Of a stretch of 64,000 nt of DNA, positions 54,389-64,000 are shown in pieces. The stretch is taken from the NCBI RefSeq assembly GCF_032362555.1, contig NC_083519.1:4543501-4607500 (forward strand), given 5' to 3'. The first letter of the stretch is position 1. Every line of letters begins with the position of its first letter. Below the pieces are notes generated by a model that searched no databases, had not been told where the DNA came from, and saw only the letters and a list, made by a program, of their open reading frames with translations. The translations under genes were made by a program, and so were the position numbers. This DNA comes from Amyelois transitella. Its lineage: Eukaryota > Arthropoda > Insecta > Lepidoptera > Pyralidae.

Positions 54389-54589
54389 CCCGATCACATC
54401 TCACTTAAACCAATCGAGAACGAAGACAGTGGTAGTGGTGCCGTGAAAATATTCTAAAAAACGCATAATTTATCTATGATATCCTTTATGTTTTGAATAA
54501 TGTTTGGAAAGCGTATTAAAATATAAAAATGAAATTGAATGCAGTCATTGTTTACTATGTTTGATGGTGTAAAAAAAATCGGCATATTA

Positions 54590-54635
54590 TTTTAAAGTAC
54601 AATTCATTTTAAAGTACAATTCATTTTAAAGTACT
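54590..54635. repeat. Short tandem repeat, about 2.5 units
   Basis: The unit ATTTTAAAGTACAATTC recurs at a spacing of about 17-18 bp, and the last unit is broken. It lies about 200 bp past the stop codon of the small gene, possibly in its 3' UTR. Confidence 0.75.
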
Positions 54636-55120
54636 TATTTTTTTATTCAGGACATAAAGACATATTTTGTACGTAAAAAATACACACATTTTTGTAAAAA
54701 ATTGAATGTTGATTATCACAAATCGAAAAGTATCGATATTCAAAGGGAAGCACAGGTATAAGGTACGGTATTTAAATTTTGTTCAAGAGGTCCATAGATG
54801 TGTCCATAAATATACGACTTATGATTTTCTAGTATTTTGAGGTACTAATATTGAAAGCCGATTACAAATGCGCATAATAAAGAGCATTTTCTAATCCTCT
54901 GCCCGGCTAAGAAAGGCAAACAAGGAGAACACAGTCGGTGAAGTCAATATGTGAAAGAGTATTGTCGAATATTGTCGACCGTAGTGATGTGACTCCTTAT
55001 CGATACATAAATCCCCCTTTTCCAGTCCTCTTGTGTTCCCTAGTCTTCCTGTAGTTTCCTTGAAATAATACACGGTGTAATGTGATCGGTGTGACGACGC
55101 TTATAGTTCTTAAGACACAG

Positions 55121-55160
55121 AAATCGGAATAATACACATAGTTACATATTATTCCGATTT
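55121..55160. repeat. Perfect 13-bp inverted repeat
   Basis: AAATCGGAATAAT at 55,121-55,133 and its exact reverse complement at 55,148-55,160 flank a 14-nt loop. It could be a foldback remnant; no function is assigned. Confidence 0.7.
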
Positions 55161-56317
55161 ATATGGTAAGACATGTATTTAGCAATATTTAGGAAACTGT
55201 ACTATCTCGATACCTTATGTAAATAAGTGTCCAATCTATGCCTTTCGAATATTTATCGATGTATAATATATTAAATTTTTTACACTTACAAAATATATTT
55301 TTATTAAGAGAGGTGCGCACTTTTGGTAACGTTAGAAGTGATTGAACTATCCCACATACTCAACGGAAACTTTTTTAACCTAAAGCAATATACTACGTTA
55401 CATAGTTATCAGTAGGATTGCCAACTATGAAGATCAGAAATCCGTTAAATGTGCCAGTCAGATAAGTCTTAGAAAAATCATAAAAAGTCTATATTATGTT
55501 GTCTTTTTATAATTACATTGCTATTTCGAAAACGAAAATCAACTGAAGAGTAAAGAAATTCGGAAGATTTCACCTACATCCAGGGACCGAGAGGTTTCCT
55601 CCTTCTAGAAAGTCCCACAATTTCGGGAGAGTTGGCAAACCTAGGTTTCAGCCTTCCAGCGATTGTTATCAAAAGTGTAGCTATCTCATACATAGATCTG
55701 GATAAATTGTGTTTTGGAAGTTGTAAAATTATGTATACTAATTAATAAGTTCGTAAACAATAAATGTTGTATTGCATTGTAATAAGTATTGATTCTAAGT
55801 GTTATTAGTCTGCTTCTCAACTGACTTCATTAAACCGTACAGGAATTATTTTGCTATCATTATCTACAAATAAGATTTAATAGCACAAATACAGCGCTCA
55901 ATTTTTGTAATATTTTTCTGCGAGCATTTACTTTCATTCTGAACTGTCTAAGAAAAACGTAGTAATTAATGTTAATTAAGATTTTGTAAACTTATTGAAA
56001 GTAGACATATTTAAATATATGAAAATCTCAGAGAGAAACAATGTCTACATAAAATAAAGAGCTTGGGAACCCATTTACACGTGGATTGATAATAAAATGT
56101 TACAAGTAACATTTGATATAAATTATATACTTATAATTAAACCATATATGAAGTTCTTCTACAACCCTTTGTATAAATGTCAATCTGTGTTATAGATTAA
56201 TGTTAAATGTGATATCCTGCCTGTAACCTTCACTTCCGGTGTGATTCTAACTCGTATTCTCAGATTAAAATCATTTTGCAAAAGGATATATTTTTATTTT
56301 TCACTTTGGTAGAAAAC

Positions 56318-56510
56318 ATGAAACGATTGATGAATGTGGATGAAGCAAAAGAAGTATGGAGGAATCGTGGAAAAAGTAAGAACTAGTCTATGCCAAGCAT
56401 TCCTCTCCAGCCAGCTAACCCCTTAAAACTGGAAGGAAACCTTGAGAAATGAATTTTCATTCTCTGCCTACCCCTTCGGTAAAGAAGCGTGATTTTATGT
56501 CCGTATGTAT
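56318..56510 (+). mobile_element. LINE 3' fragment with a foreign insert
   Basis: The last LINE codons appear as ATGAATGTGGATGAAGCAAA, GAAGTATGGAGGAATCGTGG and, after about 85 bp of unrelated sequence, TCTCTGCCTACCCCTTCGG, AAGAAGCGTGATTTTATG. It is old and non-coding. Confidence 0.7.
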
Positions 56511-58754
56511 CTACTAATGTATGCATTTTCATCATCCTCAAAGATTGTACAATGTACATACCTATAGGTGTATTTGTGTGTCGAAGCTATGCGTTTTTAG
56601 GTACCTAGTTAAAATTTAAAATATATTTAGTCTGAGTAAGAACAGTATCTATCAATTTCAGTTTACCTATTAAAATTTATTCTGTAGCCTTGCTAAATCA
56701 ATTTGTTATTCAATGATAGTGCGTCGAAGCGAAAGACTATGCCTGAATAAATGAATCGCAAGTGAAACTTCAATTAAAATTATAAGAATAAAATATAGGG
56801 GTTACCTTTAGAAAGTTTGATAGTTTTATGACAACAGCAGTGTCCAAACGTTATTAATTTTTACGATTGAAATATAACTAAAACTCGGTTTAAATCGTAA
56901 GACTTTTACAAATTGGGTTTTAAATTTTTCCATAGTCATTTTTCAGTAGAAACTGGCATAGTTACAAGACTTCGTTTATTGCTTCAGTACTAACAGCTTG
57001 ACTGATTGACAATATTTGATAAAAGTAGTAAGTAGTTTTGATATAGAGTAGTAGAGTAGCTTCTTCAGGAGTTTTACGAAACTTTAGCCATAATGAAGTA
57101 AGAGCTAGAGTAGTAAATATTTAACAAAACCATAGAGTAAATTAGAAAAAGGGTTCTTAATATTTATTCCTCGGGCGGGTCGCGTCGGCAAGATGGACAG
57201 GAAGTAGGTCAACTCATCGAAGCTTACTTAGGAGTTAGCTTTATTAATATTTAGAGGTGTATTTTAGAATTTTTATTTTTTACATACACTTTTTAGGTAC
57301 TTACATATAATATTTTATCTTGTAGGCGATCTGCCACTATTATCTCAATTCCATCATGAAGCCATGTACATATGTATGTAAACATATAATTCTTTATCCT
57401 TTACACAGACAGAGAGACAGCCATGAAGCGACTCCCATCTGACATCCGCAACCTTTGCAGGGGAAACTAACCCGTATTAATCTCTATAATAGTACATGTA
57501 TAGGTATATTTTGTATCTAAAGCAACAAAACATAGGTAGTAACTTTCTTATCAAATATAGCCGCAATAAATATAATCTTGCCTTTTTACAATGCAGTATT
57601 CATTATGATGCAGAGGCGGGTCGGGTCAGGTCAGGAGGTCAAAACAATTTCGCGATTATAATTCAATCACCGTGCTAAGTTTAACGCTTGACTTGATTAA
57701 TGATTGTTGTTTTTCAATGAGAGTACTACGTGTAGCCAAGCTACCAGACTAAACAAATAAATAATTAAGTAGAAAAAATACCAAGTTTTTACCAGAATCC
57801 ATCACTTTCAAATTTATAATAGTACTGTGTGGGTCAGAAGGACAGAAAATATATTTGACATTATTAATCTGCTTTAATTGTGCCAGAGGAATTAAGCACA
57901 AAGAATTAGACACTTACGAAATTTTATGTCAATTTTATTATTATATATATATTTATTCAATTAAAATTTGAAATATCCACTTTTTATAAAATTGACGTGA
58001 AAGCTGCGTGATTTTATGTATGTATGTATGTATAAAATTGACAGCCAATTTTTCAACCGGACGGCAACTATGCACATTCATGACAGCTCGATTAACAAAA
58101 TCGCTTCATGACTATGCTAACTTATAATGTAAACATGATATTAAATACCTTTAGGTACGTACTTATATGTAGGTACGTACGTATTGCGACTAGCGACCCG
58201 CTCTGGCTTCGCACTCTATCTATTAATAAAAACTGCATCAAAATCTGTTGTGTAGTTTTAAGGACCTAAGCAAAAACCACCTAAAACCTAAAACAGACTT
58301 TGTTTTATACTTTCTAGTGATAAAGAAGGTGGTGTCGAAAAAAAACAGAGTGTGAGCCAGCTGCTTCTCTTTCCGTGCAGGTTGTAAAAATATATCAAGG
58401 GAAAGGCTAATAAACTTGGAATAGGTACCTACTTCTTTTAGGCAATGGGTTAGCAACCTTTCACTATTTGAATCTCAATTTCTTCAAGCCATACACTAAA
58501 TTTGTTTACGTAACGTAAGTATAAAAAATTTAACTAATGAATCAGCAAAATCCATCAATAATTTGCGAAAACGATTACAATATAACCATATTTCCATCTG
58601 TTTGAAATTGCTTTCGTTAAAATGTTCGCAACAATCCACCAGCATTGCAAAACTACATTCTAACGAAGTTCTTACAAGGACTAAAAGATGGCGTTGTAAT
58701 GTAATTTCAAGATTTTGGCCAAAGTTATAAAATTATACTTAGCTACTTAAAAAC

Positions 58755-58930
58755 AATTGAACGATGAGATCACGTCTTTACTTTCTTAGGATAGATAGAG
58801 CTAACAGTCACAAGTCTATGATGCAATTGATTGGGATAGCAAACTAAAGAAGAATCCTAAGTGAATAAACTTTATCCCTGATTGGTTTAAACAATATGTC
58901 CCTATTCCTTTGGCCGCCTTTTACGACATC
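58755..58930 (-). repeat. SINE-like repeat, old copy
   Basis: Reverse complement of the family middle and 3' end (TGTCGTAAAAGGCGGCCAA, TTAGGATTCTTCTTTAG, AAAGTAAAGACGTGATCTC). Another fragment in plus orientation lies at about 58,390-58,490. Confidence 0.6.
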
Positions 58931-58977
58931 CATGAGAAAGCCAAAATCATTAACACGCTAAAAATGGATAAAACATG

Positions 58978-59066
58978 GATATAATCACGTCTCTTTCCTG
59001 GAGGGGTAGGTAGAGATTACACTTTTCTAGTGGCCACGATCCCTGCATACTTTTTTGCTACATATA
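58978..59066 (-). mobile_element. LINE 3' fragment next to the GPKOW 3' end
   Basis: ATATAATCACGTCTCTTTCC, GGAGGGGTAGGTAGAGATTA and GTGGCCACGATCCCTGCATA are the reverse complement of the LINE C-terminal codons and tail, with scattered changes. Confidence 0.7.
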
Positions 59067-59132
59067 CACAGCTAACAAGTCATAATAAAAGAAAACAAAA
59101 TCTTACGCAATAGATGTATTTCCATTTAAAAC

Positions 59133-62100
59133 TTATTTCCTATGCTTTTTGTAGTTAGGTGAGCGATCTCTATCTCTCTTCTTTTTCTTTCCCTTTCTTT
59201 TCTTATCAATATCCCTTTTTCCTTCTGGAGTCTTCTTTCTTCTCTCCCTTCTTGAAGAATCTGAGTCACTACTGCTATAACGTTTTTTATGTTTTCTTTT
59301 GTCCTTATCGGAAAGTGAACTTAGGGAATCATTGCTACTATATCTCTTCTCCTTTCTCCTTCTGCTAGATCTGTCATCACTGCTAGAAGAATCTCTCCTG
59401 TGTCTATTTCTCTCCTTATCTCTACTCTTTCCATTTGAGCTGCTTTTTTCTCTATGCCTGTCTTCTTTGGAGACTTTCCTATTGTCCCTTTCTACTTTCT
59501 TACTCGAAGAAGCATCTTTGTCTATTCTTGGAGAATCATTCCCAGAAGACTTTTGGGATATTTTTTCATTCTTTTTATATGCTTCAAACGAATCTGCATC
59601 TGTAATTATATCGCGAAAATTGAAATGGTTTTTTTTTCTGAATATACCAAAAATAGACATCAAATGAATCGAATGACTGGCAATTCTATGGTAAACATAT
59701 TTTCTTTTAATACTAAGTAGACAAACTGAATCAAAATTCTTTAAGTTTCCAAAATTTTCATAAGTATACCCATAAAGTTTTCATTCCGCCTCTTGATATC
59801 CAAGAAAATGCGATAGTATTTGTAGCATATGAGTAGACTTAATCCTGAACAGGAACCAGGAATTCAAGCAAAACACCACTTCAGCAAAAACTTTTTTCCT
59901 GACAGACCATCATTCATCTTTCATTCCATATACAAAGAATAAGCATATGAATACTAGGAAGTATTCAATCCAATATACCACAGAATTAACTCATTTAAAA
60001 ATACCAGGCAAAGCACATAGTCGTTATTAGGTCAATATAAATAAATAAAAATTAGATTGATTAAGATTGGTCCAAGTGTTGTACCTTGATTCACAAGCCT
60101 CTTCGCGAGGGGTACACAGATAAACAAGACCAGATGTCATGAGATAAGTCCTCAATGGTATCTGTGGACAGAAACCAACAATGTTTGAACTAGTTTTATG
60201 AATTAACAAGTTGCAATACTTGGACTGTGCATTTATACAAACTCTGTAGATTTCTCTGTATGGTTGAGTTCTCAGAAAAAAATATTTTAGAGGTTATTTA
60301 TAAAAAACATTTTTTTTTAAATTCCTTTCGGAATTTCAAGTATTTTTTTCAAGTGTGAGATCACCTTTTCTATATTGCTATTTACAGGAAAAGATATTTG
60401 TAAAAACTAATCATAGGACTATATATTTGTGAACTCAGTATACTTTTTAAATTCCATCAAAATTTAATGTATGGAAATTAAAGCAAAACTACATGTTATG
60501 ACATTTCTTCAGAATAATGATTATATAATTTGTGCCATATATATTTATCAATACTTCATTCATCTCTTATTAATATATTCAGGTTATCTCTGCTTACATT
60601 TAAAAATCACGGGCAATATTTGTTTGATACTGGCAAATAAGAAAAATTCAAAATATACTTACTTATAACTTTGGATTCTCTATCAAATTCTGACTTAGTG
60701 ACTGGATGCATCATGAATTCACTCATACTGACAGTTTCCTTCTTGACTGGAATGTCTACCATGACTCGGCCATTGTCTTCATCAAGACTCACAACCTTAA
60801 ATAAAAAAAAAACATGTTACACATTAAGTTTGTAAAGGCACTTTGGAGATTTGTAAATCACATAATATCTTTGACTTTCAAGCCAACATGTAAGTCTCAG
60901 TTTATGCCGTGAAAAGGTTTTTTTATGGTCACCTGTCACTTTCCTATTGTCATTATCCTCTTTGGCAATTTGGTTAAGTATTTATATACACTATTCTATA
61001 ATTTGACAGCTACTGTAGCGCATCGGTAGTATGCTTGTCTATGCAGTCAGGACATGATGAGAAACAAACTATCTCTGATTGGCCTGGATCTTAGATGTTT
61101 AGATAAACATATATAGATATATAAGTATTATTATCAAGTATAGTTATAATCTCGTAACACAAATCTTGTACCTACTTCGAGGCTAACTCAATCTGTGTAA
61201 TTTGTCCTGTATATATATTTTTATTTTATTTTTTTTTATTGTATTGAGGTGACATCAAAATACTCCATACGGAGAAGTAGCACAAAGCTGTCCCAGGCGT
61301 AACCTTTCTGACTCAGTAGAAGATCTTCACTCTGTAGGTCTATAACCTGAAAAGTAAAGTAAAATGGATGGAAATCAAATTACCTTTCCGTAATATCCAC
61401 TATGTTTCCCAGTGGTTATCTTCACATAGGAGTTCTTGACAATAGAAAGTTCTTCTTGATTATCCTTAGTGGACTTTTTCTTCTGGTTCTCTGATACAAC
61501 TTTATCGGCCCCTAAACCCAGTCCCTTTGGCCGAAGCTGAGGTTGTTTGTATTTGGATCTAGAAAAAATAAGCATTGTAGATATTAAAAAAATTAAAGGG
61601 AGGGTCATAGTATAATGTAGGTTGTTCTTTTTGATAAAATGTAGAAAGGAGAATAATGGAACAGCAAAGTATTTTAATAAAATAAAATAATTAATAAATA
61701 AATATATACAGGGCAGATAACAAACATTGAGTTAGTCTTGAAGTAAATTCTGAGATCACAGGATACTAAATCTAGGATATTACTTTATAATATACATATA
61801 TTAACATCCAAGACCAATCAGAGAAAGTTCTATCTCATCATGCCCTTGCCGAGATTCAAACCCGGTACCTCTGATGTCACAGATAAGCGCACTACTGCTA
61901 GGGCATGGAGGCCAACTTGGTTCCTTTTTGGACATAAAAACATATAATGATATTTAGTTCACACCTCCATTTCTACATTTGTTGAGAGTAGTGTAAGAAC
62001 AGTCAATGGCACATTAATCTACCCAAATTCTCTGAAAATTTGCCTCTGGTACCATGTCATAGAGTTTATTGCAGTGCAGGGTAACTTAGTATGTGGTTGA

Positions 62101-62927
62101 CTATACTATAATTTAAATAAAACACAGTTACTCACTGGTCTTTGTTTGGTTGCCAGCCCATGCCACGCAGCATAGCCATGCCAAAATCTTGAATAGGTAC
62201 TGCCTCATAGTCCTCCAGGGTAGACTAGAATTATAAAAAAAAATATTTTCTCTTAAATTAGCAAATATTGTATTTTAAAGAAAAAAAAATAAGGCATGGT
62301 TTATGAGAATTAAAGCAGAAAAATCCAATGCAGGTGTATTACCATCACCCAGCACGTGTTTTGCATGACATGAAACTTTATTGTGATTACCTCTTTCTCC
62401 CCAGCCATTATTGGGTTTGCTGGCACTGCCACTGTCAATTCCAGGGATTCTTCCTTTTTCTCTTTCTTAGCTTCCTCTAACAATTCCCTCACGGCCATCT
62501 GATCTAATGTCTCATTTGAGGGTTTTACTTGAGGTTTGTTATCTTCAATAGGTTTCTCGCCGGGCTCAGGTTCATTCATGGCACTTTCTACTTCTTCAGC
62601 AATTTTTTTCATTTTTTCCGCTGTTATTAGTGTATTTGGTTTCATTGGTATGACTAAGGGTGCAATTTCTCTTACTTCATCACCACTGAAATAATAAGAT
62701 TGTTAGAAAATGTACACAATTTTTGCAAATTGAATTGAATTATGTAGAGATTAAGATTCTAATTTCTTTTTTCAAAATCTAACTACCCACACTAACCCCA
62801 TCACTCACCCAATTACTTTTATCGACTTCTCTTCAACACATTCTATGAATTCTTTCTTGTCTTCGACTGTAACTTTCTCCGCTTTTTTTGTTTTCATAAA
62901 ACCAAACGATATTTTCTTTCCCTCCAT
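59133..62927 (-). CDS. Gpkow: GPKOW: G-patch and KOW spliceosomal protein
   Basis: GPKOW (yeast Spp2 relative) binds the helicase DHX16/Prp2 through its G-patch at the catalytic activation step of the spliceosome, in the nucleus. Six exons with matching phases: 62809-62927, 62391-62685, 62136-62224, 61384-61558, 60663-60795 and 59133-59599, giving 425 residues. The N-terminus MEGKKISFGF matches the family; an upstream in-frame ATG at 62,990 would add 21 unlike residues. The G-patch spans about 148-185 (VPIQDFGMAMLRGMGW then RPKGLGLGA). A KOW motif lies at about 209-245 (YVKITTGKHSGYYGKVVSL). The tail from about 285 is Ser/Arg/Lys-rich (SSSDDRSSRRRKEKR, SSSDSDSSRRERRKK). The second KOW motif expected near the C-terminus is not visible. 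Introns 3 and 4 each hold a tRNA-derived SINE. Confidence 0.93.
61009..61215 (+). mobile_element. tRNA-derived SINE in GPKOW intron 4, head partly deleted
   Basis: CAGCTACTGTAGCGCATCGG (A box) is followed directly by CAGGACATGATGAGAAAC, so the B box is lost. The body has CTGATTGGCCTGGATCTTAG, TCGTAACACAAATCTTG and GAGGCTAACTCAATCTGTGT. Confidence 0.75.
61690..61915 (-). mobile_element. tRNA-derived SINE in GPKOW intron 3
   Basis: In reverse complement: GGCCTCCATGCCCTAGCAGT, AGTGCGCTTATCTGTGACAT, GGTACCGGGTTTGAATCTCG (B-box region), CATGATGAGATAGAACTTTC and CTGATTGGTCTTGGATGTTA. It is in sense orientation to the host gene; the tail has lost the usual TCGTAACACAAG block. Confidence 0.75.
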
Positions 62928-64000
62928 CTTGGACTCCAAATTGCCAATTAAAGTATAAAAACTGTACTGCGTCGCTACTCTTTTAACCAAACATTCTTAT
63001 TTGTTGCAATAATTATATAAGTAAAACTTTATTCCAAAAACCTAAGTATCTTAATTAAAATTAAAATCAATGAATGAAGACGCTCCATAGCACGGCCATG
63101 TAAGCCATGTTTATGTTTTGCTTCTTTCTTGACATTGACAATATTGACATTGACGTTACGGTAATGACAATGACGGTGAATACCAATATTGCCAGTATTT
63201 TAGTAGTTAATTTTTTTTGTCATTCCAGATACTAGTACATTGGTCTTCTAAATTACTATAGCGGTAATTTGAGATGGTATCCATGTCACTAAAGTGCTAC
63301 TAAGACAATTGATCAATATTTTATCTAATGTTTAGAATTCGATAAATCATAATGAATAAAAAACAAATACTAAAGATCAGTTCTCTTGGTTTTTGCCATT
63401 TATAATATCTAACCGTTCCCATTCCGGTTGCACAGTACGGTAGAATAAGACCATTTCATTTTGTGGATTTTGTAAAAGGCAGATTCAACTAGGTAGTGTC
63501 AGTTTCCATGTTAGTCTGAGTGAAAATACATTGTTTGTAACTTGGAAATAACCAATATTGGTGCAAGTTGATAAAATATTCAGATCCTCAAAATTTCGCG
63601 TCACGTTTCGTTGCGGTGAGATTTGACTCTTAGATTCTTTAGATGCAAACTTAATTTATTGTGTAGTACCTCTCCACAAAATTATTTTATACGTACAGCA
63701 GGATGAGGGTGTGACATAATGTAAATTAAATTAATGCCTACTTGAAGAAGCCTAGAATTTTTTCTGTTCACTTATAAGCTTTCGCCTTTCCTAGGTCTCC
63801 CTAGAGGATGTGTGTAACTTATACATTTTTACGAGCTGTCCCGGCAAAAGTTGTTTTGCCATACCTATATTTCTTTAGTAATTTCTTGTTATAAAAAAAT
63901 GTTAAGGGTGGACAACCCTTACCACTAAAGAATATGAAAAATAGATGTTGGCTAATTCTCAGACCTACTCAATATGCTCACAAAATTTCATGAGAATCGG
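62928..64000. other. 5' flank of GPKOW and window end
   Basis: A TGACA cluster at 63,130-63,175 lies about 200-250 bp before the GPKOW start. A SINE-like remnant is at about 63,432-63,490. The last 75 bp (GACCTACTCAATATGCTCAC, AAAATTTCATGAGAATCGG) are the start of a common dispersed repeat cut by the window edge. No other gene is seen. Confidence 0.45.
63130..63175 (-). promoter_or_regulatory. TGACA cluster upstream of GPKOW
   Basis: On the plus strand TGACA occurs four times and TGACG twice within 46 bp. The cluster is antisense to GPKOW, whereas the similar cluster near CAF-1 is in the sense direction, so the motif may work in either orientation or be a spacer repeat. Function is inferred from position only. 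Confidence 0.4.

Larger units (their letters stand above)
54389..59132. other. Convergent intergenic region between the small gene and GPKOW
   Basis: No gene was recognised. Contents noted separately: a 17-18 bp tandem repeat at 54,590-54,635, a hairpin at 55,121-55,160, LINE fragments at 56,318-56,510 and 58,978-59,066, and a SINE-like copy at 58,755-58,930. A 15,650-type repeat remnant is at 57,420-57,485, and a bare LINE-type tail (GCGTGATTTTATGTATG repeat) at 58,006-58,033. Confidence 0.4.

Overview
The window looks like AT-rich nuclear DNA of a moth or butterfly (Lepidoptera). The protein-coding exons are insect-like, introns are GT-AG, and the spacers are packed with short interspersed repeats whose 3' ends run into (TATG)n, a pattern common in Lepidoptera. 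No bacterial, phage, CRISPR or rRNA features were seen, and I did not find an obviously novel multi-gene system.

Layout. Positions 1-23,100 form a gene-poor stretch of repeats and unexplained unique sequence, with one doubtful terminal exon at 23,168-23,310. Positions 25,537-29,066 (minus) hold the MAP kinase kinase MEK (Dsor1/MAP2K1), seven exons rebuilt with consistent splice phases. It stands head-to-head, about 1.1 kb apart, with the large subunit of chromatin assembly factor 1 (Caf1-180/CHAF1A; plus, 30,198-35,099, six exons). Next comes a two-exon gene related to complex I subunit NDUFA7 with an unusual cysteine/proline-rich C-terminal tail (36,466-37,437, plus). A complete, apparently intact APE/RT non-LTR retrotransposon lies at 39,482-42,633 (minus), flanked by a perfect 10-bp target-site duplication. 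From 43,848 to 54,388 (plus) a small unrecognised gene of 105 codons is spread over three exons, one of only 22 nt. Positions 59,133-62,927 (minus) hold the spliceosomal G-patch/KOW protein GPKOW, six exons.

The cellular genes are ordinary single-copy functions (ERK signalling, replication-coupled nucleosome assembly, respiration, splicing) and show no sign of working as one pathway. The richest biology is in the mobile DNA. A young LINE family has one full-length copy and many 5'-truncated copies. An abundant SINE-like family of about 255 bp has a 3' end resembling the last codons and tail of that LINE. A separate tRNA-derived SINE family, several foldback elements and nested insertions are also present. 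Clusters of the pentamer TGACA lie at the 5' ends of two housekeeping genes.

All exon models come from reading splice sites and protein family patterns by eye; none has transcript support here.
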